Below are positions 8,734 through 16,964 of a DNA stretch of 64,000 nucleotides, piece by piece. Both the position numbers and the translations under genes were made by a program. The first letter of the stretch is position 1; each line of letters starts with the position of its first letter. The DNA is from Streptomyces sp. NBC_01428. GTDB lineage: Bacteria; Actinomycetota; Actinomycetes; Streptomycetales; Streptomycetaceae. The stretch covers positions 5,642,001 to 5,706,000 of the forward strand of contig NZ_CP109499.1 of assembly GCF_036231965.1 (NCBI RefSeq), written 5' to 3'. The notes beneath the pieces are model-generated. The model was not told the origin of the DNA. It worked only from the letters and a program-made list of their open reading frames with translations, and searched no databases.

Positions 8734-10022
8734 GTCTTCGGTACGCCCTTGTCGTACGCCTTCTGCAACGCCGACAGGTAGTCGTCCGGCTTCTCGCTCC
8801 CGGTGATCAGCTTCTGCGTCTCCGAGACCAGGACGTCGTAGAAACCGGCGACGGGCCAGTCCGGATAGAAGGCGAGACCGTCCTTGCCGGACAGGGAGTT
8901 GAAGTCGGCGATCAGCGACTTGGCGCGCGGGTCGGTCACGGCGGCCGGGTCGGCCGCCACCGGGACACCGCCCTGGTTGCCCAGCAGGTTCTGGATCTTC
9001 TTCGACAGGGTGATGTCGATGAAGTCGTAGGCGAGTTCCTTGTTCTTCGCGCCCTTGGGGACGACCCACAGGTTGCCGCCGGAGCCGAGGGTGAGGTCGC
9101 TCCCGGGCCACAGGAAGGTGCCCCAGTCGAACTTGTTCTCCGCCTTGAAGCGGCCGTACCACCAACTCCCGCTGAACAGGATCGGGTTCTTCCCCTGGAT
9201 GAAGGAGACTCCGGCGTCCTCGGCCTTGAGACCCGTGGACTTCTTGCCGATGTACCCCTTCTTCACCCAGTCGGCGAAGGTCTCGGCCGCGTACGTCCAG
9301 GCCGCGTCGTGGAAGTCGGTGCGGCCCTTGTACAGCTCGTAGCGGTCGACCCAGGAACGGTCGGCCTTGGAGAGAGCCAGCTGATAGAGGTACTGCTGGG
9401 CGACGTACTCGGCGCCCGCGTTGGCGAGCGGGGTGATGCCCTTCTTCACGAACGTGTCCATCGCCGCGGTGAGCTCGTCGACCGAGGTGGGCCGCGCGAT
9501 CCCGTACTTCTTGAAGAGGTCCTTGTTGTAGAAGACCATCGTGTACTCGGCGTAGTCGGGCACGCCGTACCACTTGCCCGAGCCCATCACGCCGTTGGCG
9601 TCGTACCGGCTGATGGTCCGCACCCCGCCGGTGAGCTTCTTGTCCCAGCCGCGCCGGGTCACCTCGGGCGTGAGATCGGTGAGCAGCCCCTGCTTCGACA
9701 GCAGGCCCGCGGTCGCGTTGCCCTTGTTGTACTCCATCAGGTCCGGCGCGTCGTTCGAGTTGAGGACCATGGGCGCCGTCTTCTGGATCTGCTCGAAGCC
9801 CTTCTCCTCGAACTTCACCTTCACGCCCGGGTGCTGCGCCTCGAACTCCTTGATGGCCTCCTTCCAGGCCACCCCCATCGCACTGTCCGGCCCTTCGTAG
9901 TGCCACAGCCGCAGGGTCCGGCCGTCCGAGGAGCCGCTGTCCGAGCTGCCGCACGACGTGGCCAGCAGGGCGCCCGCCAGGGCCACGGCGGCCACCGCCG
10001 CACGCCTTCTTTTCGTCAACAT
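8730..10022 (-). CDS. Extracellular sugar-binding lipoprotein of ABC importer
   Basis: 430 residues. The start MLTKRRRAAV is supported by a GGAGG site six bases upstream; a start 14 codons earlier has none. The signal peptide ends in the lipobox LLATSC, so the mature protein is lipid-anchored outside the membrane. The family 1 solute-binding fold is evident (TLRLWHYEGPDSAMGVAWKE, DAPDLMEYNKGN, NPILFSGSWWYGR). It captures the sugar for the two permeases and is the first gene of the operon, directly behind the paired LacI-type operators. Confidence 0.93.
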   Translation of the reverse strand: MLTKRRRAAVAAVALAGALLATSCGSSDSGSSDGRTLRLWHYEGPDSAMGVAWKEAIKEFEAQHPGVKVKFEEKGFEQIQKTAPMVLNSNDAPDLMEYNKGNATAGLLSKQGLLTDLTPEVTRRGWDKKLTGGVRTISRYDANGVMGSGKWYGVPDYAEYTMVFYNKDLFKKYGIARPTSVDELTAAMDTFVKKGITPLANAGAEYVAQQYLYQLALSKADRSWVDRYELYKGRTDFHDAAWTYAAETFADWVKKGYIGKKSTGLKAEDAGVSFIQGKNPILFSGSWWYGRFKAENKFDWGTFLWPGSDLTLGSGGNLWVVPKGAKNKELAYDFIDITLSKKIQNLLGNQGGVPVAADPAAVTDPRAKSLIADFNSLSGKDGLAFYPDWPVAGFYDVLVSETQKLITGSEKPDDYLSALQKAYDKGVPKT

Positions 10023-10074
10023 CCACTGCCTCCAGGGGAGTTGGATGGGTATCGGGAGCGTCACGCGGCGATTG

Positions 10075-10088
10075 TCGAATCGTTTCGA
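10075..10088. promoter_or_regulatory. LacI-type operator, distal to gene start pair member 1
   Basis: TCGAA-TCGT-TTCGA inverted repeat in the leader of the sugar operon, 53 bp upstream of the binding-protein ATG. It has the same TCGAA-N4-TTCGA architecture as the site at 10098-10111, with centres 23 bp apart, about two helical turns. The CG-centred A/T-flanked palindrome is typical for LacI-family repressors. Confidence 0.6.
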
Positions 10089-10097
10089 TGCGTGACG

Positions 10098-10111
10098 TCG
10101 AAGCGCTTCGA
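10098..10111. promoter_or_regulatory. LacI-type operator, perfect palindrome
   Basis: TCGAAGCGCTTCGA is a perfect 14-bp palindrome, and it extends to an 18-bp perfect palindrome (10096-10113). It lies between the sugar operon (minus strand, start 10022) and the stop end of the MFS gene, where the operon promoter must be. The likely ligand-responsive protein is the LacI regulator encoded at the end of the same operon. Confidence 0.7.
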
Positions 10112-10142
10112 CGGGGGAAGGTAGGTGGGGGAGGAGGACCCG

Positions 10143-11492
10143 TCAATGGGCTGCGCGGGAATTGGCGCACGGGTTCGACGGGTCGGACGGCACGGCGGCC
10201 GTGGCACGGATGCCCGCGCTCCGGTCCCCGGGCTCCGTCCGTGGCCCCCGCCGCGTCACGTCGAGGCCGGCGGCGGCCGGGATCCGCCGAGGGGCACCCG
10301 GCCGCACGCCCCGCGCGGCCACCGTGAACGCGAGCGTCGCCGCCAGGACCGGAACCCCGTACCCCGCCTCGGGGGACACGTGCTCCACCACCCAGCCCCC
10401 GGCCGCCGAACCGGCGGCCATCCCGCCGAGCAGGCCGGTCACCGCAAGGGTCATGCCCTCGTTCAACCGCCCCTCGGGCGTGCGCCGCTGGACCAGCGTC
10501 ATCCCGGTCACCATCGTCGGAGCGGTCGCCATGCCCGCCACCAGCAACGCGCCCGCGAGCAGCGGCAGCGAACCCGTCAGCACGACGGCGAACAGCGGCA
10601 GCGTCAGCAGGACGGCCATGGCGGCGACACAGCGCGCGAAGCGCCGTTCGGCGAGCGACGCGGGAGCGCCCCCGCCCACCCCCACGGAGCCGTACAACAG
10701 CCCCGCCGCGCACGACCCCGCCGCCTGGAGCGCGAGCACCGCACCCGCCGCGGACCGGTGCCCCCGCTCGTCCGCGAACGCGATCGTCACCACCTCCATG
10801 GCCCCGAACACCGCGCCCGTCGCGAGGAAGGTGAACAACAGCGGGGGCATCCCGGGCGCGCGCACGGGCGACCGGGACACCGTCCGCGGCCGGAGCGGCG
10901 GCTCCGTCGACCGCTGGGCCGCGAACAGCAGGACACCCGTCATCAGCAGGACCGACGCCACGAGCATGCCCGCCTCCGGGAACAGCGTCCCGGACAGGAA
11001 GGCCGCGAGCACCGGACCGAGCATGAAGCACAGCTCGTCAGCGGCCTGTTCGAAGGAGTTCGCCGTGTGCAGGGCCGCCGGGTCGTCCGCGAGCAGGTGG
11101 GCCCAGCGCGCCCGGGACATGCCGCCGGTGTTCGGGGTGGTGGCCGTCGCGGCGTACGCGGCGAACAGCGTCCAGTCCGGAGCGCCGAACCGCACGCACA
11201 GCACGAGACCGATCCCGCCGAGCAGCGCGCAGGCCGTCGTGGGCACCGCCACCCGGGCCTGCCCGTGCCGGTCCACCAGGCGCGCGGTCCACGGAGCGAC
11301 CACCGCCGTCGCCACCAGGCCGGTGGCGGTGACCGCGCCCGCGAGCGCGTACGAGCCCCGAGCACTCGCGATCATGACCACGGCGCTCACGCCGAACATG
11401 CCCATGGGCAGCCGTGCGACGAGGTTGCCGAGGGTGAAGGCGCGGGTGCCCGGGCGCGCGAACAGCCGGCGGTAGGGAGTGAGGGGTGACAT
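10143..11492 (-). CDS. MFS transporter (exporter type)
   Basis: 449 residues from MSPLTPYRRLF, with GAGGG seven bases upstream of the ATG. About 12 membrane spans; the loop after TM2 reads ARLVDRHGQARV, the MFS motif A region. Conserved prolines and glycines in ATTPNTGGMSRARW resemble drug or metabolite exporters of actinobacteria. It is transcribed divergently from the LysR gene 80 bp away, which suggests it is that regulator's target. The substrate cannot be read from the sequence. Confidence 0.88.
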   Translation of the reverse strand: MSPLTPYRRLFARPGTRAFTLGNLVARLPMGMFGVSAVVMIASARGSYALAGAVTATGLVATAVVAPWTARLVDRHGQARVAVPTTACALLGGIGLVLCVRFGAPDWTLFAAYAATATTPNTGGMSRARWAHLLADDPAALHTANSFEQAADELCFMLGPVLAAFLSGTLFPEAGMLVASVLLMTGVLLFAAQRSTEPPLRPRTVSRSPVRAPGMPPLLFTFLATGAVFGAMEVVTIAFADERGHRSAAGAVLALQAAGSCAAGLLYGSVGVGGGAPASLAERRFARCVAAMAVLLTLPLFAVVLTGSLPLLAGALLVAGMATAPTMVTGMTLVQRRTPEGRLNEGMTLAVTGLLGGMAAGSAAGGWVVEHVSPEAGYGVPVLAATLAFTVAARGVRPGAPRRIPAAAGLDVTRRGPRTEPGDRSAGIRATAAVPSDPSNPCANSRAAH

Positions 11493-11572
11493 GCGGCAAC
11501 CCTCGCCCGGCACTCCGCGGGCGGTCCAACACCTGTTCCGTGGCGATTGACGCACCTGGGTTGTAGGTTCAC

Positions 11573-12628
11573 GTGATGCCTGGTCGACGCCCCGTCCCCG
11601 GACCTCCCCGCGGATCACTCTCCGGAGCTTTCCCCGGACCCCTCCCCGGGCCTCTTCCCGGACACCTGGACCCTCGCCTGCTGCGCGCCTTCGTGGCCGT
11701 CGCCGAGGAACTGCACTTCACCCGGGCCGCCGCCCGGATGTACGTCGCCCAGCAGGCGCTGAGCCGGGACATCCGCCGGCTGGAGCGGGAGCTGGGGGCC
11801 GAGCTGTTCGTCCGTACGACCCGGCAGGTGACTCCCACGGTCGACGCCGAGCGGCTGCTGCCATACGCACGCCGCGTCCTCGAAGCGCACGACGCCCTGC
11901 TCGCCGCCTTCGCGCACCCGGGCGGCGCCGACCGCCCGCTCCTCGTCGACGTCAACACACCCGGCCTGGTCACCGGCCGCATCCTCGAAAGAGCCCGCGA
12001 ACTCGCCCCCGCCTGCGAACTGATGGCCCGCTACGAGACCGGGCTGACCGGCGCCGCGACCGAACTGCTCGCCGGACGCCTCGACGCCTCGTTCGGCCGG
12101 TTCGCCGGACTCGACCCGGCCGTGCGGGCGCGCCTGGAGCAGCACTTCGTACGGTACGAACCCATGGCGGTCGTCCTGCCGGAGGACCATCGGCTCGCGG
12201 GACTGGACGAGGTGCCGCTGGCCGCCCTCTCCGGCGAGACCGTGTACGCGGGGGCCGGCAATCCCCGGACGCTGGAGTGGACCGATCTGGCGCGTCACCT
12301 GTTCGAGGGACGGGGGATCGACCTCGCGTCACCCGCGCCGGTGGCCGTCGGGCCCGAGGAGTTCCAGCGGGTGATGGCGAAGACCCGTACCCCCGTCCTC
12401 GCGGTGGTGGACTTCCCCGCCCTGGCTGGAACGGTGCTCAGACCGCTGGTCGACCCCGTCCCCCTGTCACCGGTGTCCCTGGTGTGGCGCAAGGGACTCG
12501 CGCATCCCGGGATCGACGCCCTCAGGCGTGCTGCCACCGAACTTGCGGGCGAGGAAGGATGGCTCATGAGTCACCTGGAAGGGTGGGTTCCCGCCAGGGA
12601 ATCACTCGTCCTGATGACCCATGCATGA
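11573..12628 (+). CDS. LysR-family transcriptional regulator
   Basis: 351 residues from GTG 11573 (ATG 11576 is an equal alternative). A Gly/Pro-rich N-terminal stretch (GPLPGPLPG) precedes the LysR winged HTH at about 36-95 (LRAFVAVAEELHFTRAAARM, AQQALSRDIRRLERELG), then the substrate-binding domain. No Shine-Dalgarno sequence is visible, so the message may be leaderless. An inverted repeat ACCT-N7-AGGT at 11554-11568 right before the start could be its autoregulatory site. It probably controls the divergent MFS gene. Confidence 0.88.
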   Translation: MMPGRRPVPGPPRGSLSGAFPGPLPGPLPGHLDPRLLRAFVAVAEELHFTRAAARMYVAQQALSRDIRRLERELGAELFVRTTRQVTPTVDAERLLPYARRVLEAHDALLAAFAHPGGADRPLLVDVNTPGLVTGRILERARELAPACELMARYETGLTGAATELLAGRLDASFGRFAGLDPAVRARLEQHFVRYEPMAVVLPEDHRLAGLDEVPLAALSGETVYAGAGNPRTLEWTDLARHLFEGRGIDLASPAPVAVGPEEFQRVMAKTRTPVLAVVDFPALAGTVLRPLVDPVPLSPVSLVWRKGLAHPGIDALRRAATELAGEEGWLMSHLEGWVPARESLVLMTHA

Positions 12629-12789
12629 GACGTAACCCCACGAGTCCCTCACGGCGCTACATTTTTTCCTCCGGGCGCAGTGTGATATTTGGGGGCGCTT
12701 TGACCGGGTGGGGGCCCGGTCCGGACGACGAAGAGATGTAGGCCCGGAGTCGTCGCGCACCCCGTGAACAGTCCCGTGGGGGGAAGCAC

Positions 12790-14166
12790 GTGCGCGTGGA
12801 GAACTGGCGAAATGACGCTCAACCGAATCGACGATCCGTCGATCAGCGGGACGGGCGGACAGCCGAACCGTCCCCGGGCCCAGGAGTCGCGGATCCGGTC
12901 GTCTGGCCGGAGGCCGGCGGCAGAACGGCATCGTGGCCGAGCAGGGGAGTTGGCATCAGTCCTGAGCGTGGGGAACGCGCCGACAGCGCCGTCGGCGGCT
13001 TCGGCGGACGTGCCGAACGAACCCCGGAACCCGACACGGCGCCGCTCCATGGCCGCGCGTCCGACGGCGGCCCGCTCTCCGGTGCCGCGGGAGACACCGG
13101 TCTCCTGCCCGACCGTGCGTCCGACGGCGACGCCGTGTCCGGAGGCGCCGACACCGAGGTGAGACCGTCGGCCGGGCGTTCCCGGTCGGGCCGTTCGGGC
13201 CGGTCACGCCTCCGCTTCGGCGGTTCCGGGGAGAGCGGGACGTCCTCCCGTGGCCGGCGGGCCAAGGGCCGGCCGTTCTTCGCCGATCCGCCGGCCGCCG
13301 ACACCGCCGGATCGGAACCGCCGACCGAGGTGCTCACCGGACCCGCCGTGACACCCGGGCCGGACCCGGAGGCCGTGGCAGCCGGAGCGCGTCCGGTCCC
13401 GCCGTCCTGGGAACAGCCCGACGTCCCCGGGCACAACCACGACCCGCACGAGGTCACCGTCCAACTCGACGGCACGGGACGGCGGCTGGACGACCGGCTG
13501 GTCAAGCAGACCGAGGGCGGCGCGGCGGGCCAGGAGTCGGACGGCCCGGTCTTCGTCGACGAGTCCGGCCGCCGCAGCCGCCGCTACCGCCGGCTCGGCA
13601 TCTTCGTCGCCGCGGCCTGCGCGGTCTACGCCGTCGTCATCGTCGCCACCCTCCTGTCCGGGAACTCGAACGCGCCCTGGCTGCCGGTGCCGGGCCAGAA
13701 GAAGGACCAGCCCGCGGGCAAGGTCGACACCTCGCCGCTGCCGTCCAAGGCGGTGGACCCGACCGCCCCCGGCGAGGCCGCCGCGCCCGGCACGGTGGAG
13801 ACGGCCGCGGACGGCTCGACGCCCGCACCCGGGAAGACCCCGAAGGCCAAGGCCTCCGGCACGTCCAAGGCTCCCAAGGCGACGGGCGAGCCGAAGCCGA
13901 GCGCGTCGACGACGAAGAAGCCGAAGCCCGGCGTCACCTCGAAGGGCCCCGACCCCAAGCCGTCGAACCCGGTCGTCGACCCGCCCGCCGAATCGACCCC
14001 GCCCACGACACCCCCGTCCACGACACCCCCGGCCTCGGATCCGCCGGCCACCGGCGGTGGGGACGCGGGCGGCGGAACCGGCGCCCAGCCGGCGGGCTTC
14101 ACGCCCTCGGCACCCGCCCCGAGCGACACGAGCTCGTCGGCGTCCGCCGCGCCGAGCGGCGTGTAG
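12790..14166 (+). CDS. matA: MatA-like membrane protein of the mycelial aggregation locus
   Basis: 458 residues from a GTG behind GGGGGGAAG. A long low-complexity hydrophilic N-terminus (about 265 residues) is followed by one membrane span near 269-289 (LGIFVAAACAVYAVVIVATLL) and a Pro/Lys/Thr-rich tail of about 165 residues outside the membrane. No catalytic domain is visible. Its position immediately before the bifunctional synthase gene corresponds to matA, which in S. lividans acts with MatB in making a poly-beta-1,6-N-acetylglucosamine-type polymer and in pellet formation. The name is by gene order and architecture; its biochemical role is not established. Confidence 0.7.
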   Translation: MRVENWRNDAQPNRRSVDQRDGRTAEPSPGPGVADPVVWPEAGGRTASWPSRGVGISPERGERADSAVGGFGGRAERTPEPDTAPLHGRASDGGPLSGAAGDTGLLPDRASDGDAVSGGADTEVRPSAGRSRSGRSGRSRLRFGGSGESGTSSRGRRAKGRPFFADPPAADTAGSEPPTEVLTGPAVTPGPDPEAVAAGARPVPPSWEQPDVPGHNHDPHEVTVQLDGTGRRLDDRLVKQTEGGAAGQESDGPVFVDESGRRSRRYRRLGIFVAAACAVYAVVIVATLLSGNSNAPWLPVPGQKKDQPAGKVDTSPLPSKAVDPTAPGEAAAPGTVETAADGSTPAPGKTPKAKASGTSKAPKATGEPKPSASTTKKPKPGVTSKGPDPKPSNPVVDPPAESTPPTTPPSTTPPASDPPATGGGDAGGGTGAQPAGFTPSAPAPSDTSSSASAAPSGV

Positions 14167-14729
14167 TCACCAGGGATCCGCGGTGCCGTTCCGCACACGC
14201 TCCACCGGCACCCGCCGGGCGGAACGGCTCACCGGTCGCACGCACCTCGCCGCCCGACGGCACGCGATCGACCGGCCGACACCGTGCGGGGCGGCCGCGG
14301 TCCGCGGGGCCGACGCCCACCGCGTCGCACCCGGGCGGCCGGTACCGGCCCCGGGCGACGGGCTGTCGTGCACCGGGGGCCACAGCGCCGCAGGCGACTC
14401 ACCGCCGGCCGTCCGTCCGCCCCACCCCGGGTGGCTGCACCGGCACCCGCCCTTCGGGGCCGCACGCGGTCGTCCTCCGGCATCCGTCGTACGGGATCGC
14501 ACGCGGACGCCCCTCGACCGGTACACCCGCGACCCCGGCCGTCACCACGGCCGGGGGCAACCCCGTCGGTGTCACGCCGAACCGCACGCGGTCCCTCGGG
14601 ACCGGTCACCGCACGCGGTCCCTCGGGACCGGTCACCGCGCCGCGCCGGGTCCGTCCGGGCGGCGAGCGTCCCGAGTCCCCGTACACCTCACTCGTCCCT
14701 CATCACTCGTTCCCGGAGAACCCTCTCTG
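14167..14729 (+). other. 563-bp gap between matA and matB with tandem repeat
   Basis: No convincing gene: the open frames here lack ribosome sites and have no recognisable sequence. The stretch is GC-rich and ends with a GGAG-type ribosome site close to the matB ATG (cccGGAGaaccctctctgATG). The only ordered structure is the 27-bp tandem duplication at 14582-14635. It could hold a matB-specific promoter or long leader. Confidence 0.6.
14582..14635 (+). repeat. 27-bp perfect tandem duplication carrying a hairpin
   Basis: Two identical, adjacent 27-bp units (14582-14608 and 14609-14635). Each contains the inverted repeat GGTCCC-T-CGGGACC, so the transcript could fold two identical stem-loops 95-148 bases before the matB start. 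Five bases of a third copy follow. Confidence 0.85.
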
Positions 14730-16964
14730 ATGGCTTCCCGTACCAGCCGTCACGGTCCGGCGCCCAAGGCGCCCGGGCGTGGCTCACGCACCACCACGAA
14801 ACGTCATCGTGACGCCCGGCGCCGGCGACTGCCGATGCGCTTCCTGCTGCCGATGTTCATCCTGCTCGCGATGATGGCGATGCTGATGCTGCGCGGCTAC
14901 GTGCACAGCGAGATCCTCGCCGACCACCGCATCCAGCCCGAGGCCGCCACCGACAAGGTGCCGGAGAAGATCCTCGACGGCGGCCCCGTCATCGACACCC
15001 GCGGCGGCCGCACGACCAGCCTCGGCATCCCCGACCACCGCCTCGTCCTCACGTTCGACGACGGCCCCGACCCGACCTGGACGCCCCAGGTCCTCGACGT
15101 CCTCAAGGCGCACCACGCGCACGCCGTCTTCTTCGTCACCGGCACCATGGCCTCGCGCTACCCGGACCTGGTCGAACGCATGGTGCGGGAGGGCCACGAG
15201 GTCGGCCTGCACACCTTCAACCACCCCGACCTGTCGTACCAGTCGAAGAGCCGCATCGACTGGGAGCTCTCGCAGAGCCAGCTCGCCCTGGAAGGCGCCG
15301 CCGGCATCCGCACCTCACTGTTCCGGCCGCCGTACTCGTCCTTCGCCGACGCCATGGACGACCAGTCCTGGCCCGTCACGAAGTACATCGGCACCCGCGG
15401 CTACATCACCGTCGTCAACAACACCGACAGTGAGGACTGGCAGAAGCCGGGCGTCGCCGAGATCGTCCGCCGGGCCACGCCCAAGGGCGGCAAGGGCGCC
15501 ATCGTCCTGATGCACGACTCCGGCGGCGACCGCCACCAGACCGTGCAGGCGCTGGACACCTTCATTCCCGAACTCCAGCAGCGGGGCTACGACTTCGAGA
15601 ACCTCACCGAGGCACTCGACGCGCCGAGCGCGCACACCCCGGTCACCGGCCTCGACCTGTGGAAGGGCCGGGCCTGGATCTTCCTCGTCCAGGCCTCGGA
15701 AAGGACCACCGACGTCCTGGTCGTCGGCATCGCCGTCATCGGCGTCCTCGTGTTCACCCGGTTCGGTCTGATGCTGCTGCTCTCCGCCACGCACGCGCGC
15801 AAGGTCCGCCGGGCGGGCTTCCGTTGGGGACGGACCCCGATCACCGAACCGGTGTCGGTGCTGGTGCCCGCCTACAACGAGGCCAAGTGCATCGAGAACA
15901 CCGTCCACTCCCTGATGGCGAGCGAACACCCCATCGAGATCCTCGTCGTCGACGACGGGTCGAGCGACGGCACCGCCCGCATCGTCGAGGACCTGGCCCT
16001 GCCGAACGTACGCGTCGTGCGCCAGCTCAACGCGGGCAAACCCGCCGCCCTCAACAGAGGCCTGGCGAACGCCAGTCACGACATCATCGTCATGATGGAC
16101 GGCGACACCGTCTTCGAACCGGCGACCGTCCGCGAACTCGTCCAGCCCTTCGCCGACCCGCGCGTCGGCGCGGTCGCGGGCAACGCCAAGGTCGGCAACC
16201 GCGACTCCCTCATCGGAGCCTGGCAGCACATCGAGTACGTGATGGGCTTCAACCTCGACCGCCGCATGTACGACCTGCTGCGCTGCATGCCGACCATCCC
16301 CGGCGCCGTAGGAGCCTTCCGCCGCACGGCACTCGAGCGCGTCGGCGGCATGAGCGACGACACGCTCGCGGAGGACACCGACATCACCATGGCCCTGCAC
16401 CGCGACGGCTGGCGCGTGGTCTACGCGGAGAACGCGCGCGCCTGGACCGAGGCCCCGGAGTCCGTCCAGCAACTGTGGTCCCAGCGCTACCGCTGGTGCT
16501 ACGGAACCATGCAGGCCATCTGGAAGCACCGCCGTGCCCTCATCGAACGGGGTCCCTCGGGCCGCTTCGGCCGCGTCGGCCTGCCCCTGGTCTCCCTCTT
16601 CATGGTGCTCGCCCCACTGCTGGCACCCTTGATCGACATCTTCCTTCTCTACGGGGTCGTCTTCGGCCCGACGCAGAAGACGGTCGTCGCCTGGCTCGGA
16701 GTCCTCACCATCCAGGCAGTGTGCGCGGCCTACGCCTTCCGCCTGGACAAGGAACGCATGACCCACCTGATCTCGCTCCCCCTCCAGCAGGTCCTGTACC
16801 GGCAGTTGATGTACGTCGTCCTGCTGCAGTCCTGGATCACCGCCCTCACCGGCGGCCGGCTGCGCTGGCAGAAACTGCGCCGTACAGGCGTGGTGGGGGC
16901 ACCGGGATCGGCCCCGCGCCAGCGGGAGCCGCAGGACGGGAACGAACGGAGGCCGGTCGGATGA
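14730..16964 (+). CDS. matB: MatB-like bifunctional polysaccharide deacetylase / GT2 synthase
   Basis: 744 residues. TM1 at about 37-56; an extracellular NodB deacetylase domain with TFDDGPD (108-114), HTFNH (161-165), RPPYSS and LMHDSGGDRHQT; a membrane span near 325-352; a cytoplasmic family 2 glycosyltransferase with VDDGSSDG (407-414), DGDT (457-460), EDTD (548-551) and the processive QRYRW motif (585-589); then several C-terminal spans. Synthase plus deacetylase in one chain fits polymerisation, export and partial deacetylation of a poly-N-acetylglucosamine polymer, as described for MatAB. The stop overlaps the next gene's ATG by four bases. Confidence 0.88.
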   Translation: MASRTSRHGPAPKAPGRGSRTTTKRHRDARRRRLPMRFLLPMFILLAMMAMLMLRGYVHSEILADHRIQPEAATDKVPEKILDGGPVIDTRGGRTTSLGIPDHRLVLTFDDGPDPTWTPQVLDVLKAHHAHAVFFVTGTMASRYPDLVERMVREGHEVGLHTFNHPDLSYQSKSRIDWELSQSQLALEGAAGIRTSLFRPPYSSFADAMDDQSWPVTKYIGTRGYITVVNNTDSEDWQKPGVAEIVRRATPKGGKGAIVLMHDSGGDRHQTVQALDTFIPELQQRGYDFENLTEALDAPSAHTPVTGLDLWKGRAWIFLVQASERTTDVLVVGIAVIGVLVFTRFGLMLLLSATHARKVRRAGFRWGRTPITEPVSVLVPAYNEAKCIENTVHSLMASEHPIEILVVDDGSSDGTARIVEDLALPNVRVVRQLNAGKPAALNRGLANASHDIIVMMDGDTVFEPATVRELVQPFADPRVGAVAGNAKVGNRDSLIGAWQHIEYVMGFNLDRRMYDLLRCMPTIPGAVGAFRRTALERVGGMSDDTLAEDTDITMALHRDGWRVVYAENARAWTEAPESVQQLWSQRYRWCYGTMQAIWKHRRALIERGPSGRFGRVGLPLVSLFMVLAPLLAPLIDIFLLYGVVFGPTQKTVVAWLGVLTIQAVCAAYAFRLDKERMTHLISLPLQQVLYRQLMYVVLLQSWITALTGGRLRWQKLRRTGVVGAPGSAPRQREPQDGNERRPVG

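Noticed and set aside
7765..11031. A 1088-codon minus-strand frame covering permease and upstream genes
   Set aside because: Only the last 322 codons are the MalF-type permease; the rest is a shadow of the binding-protein and MFS genes.
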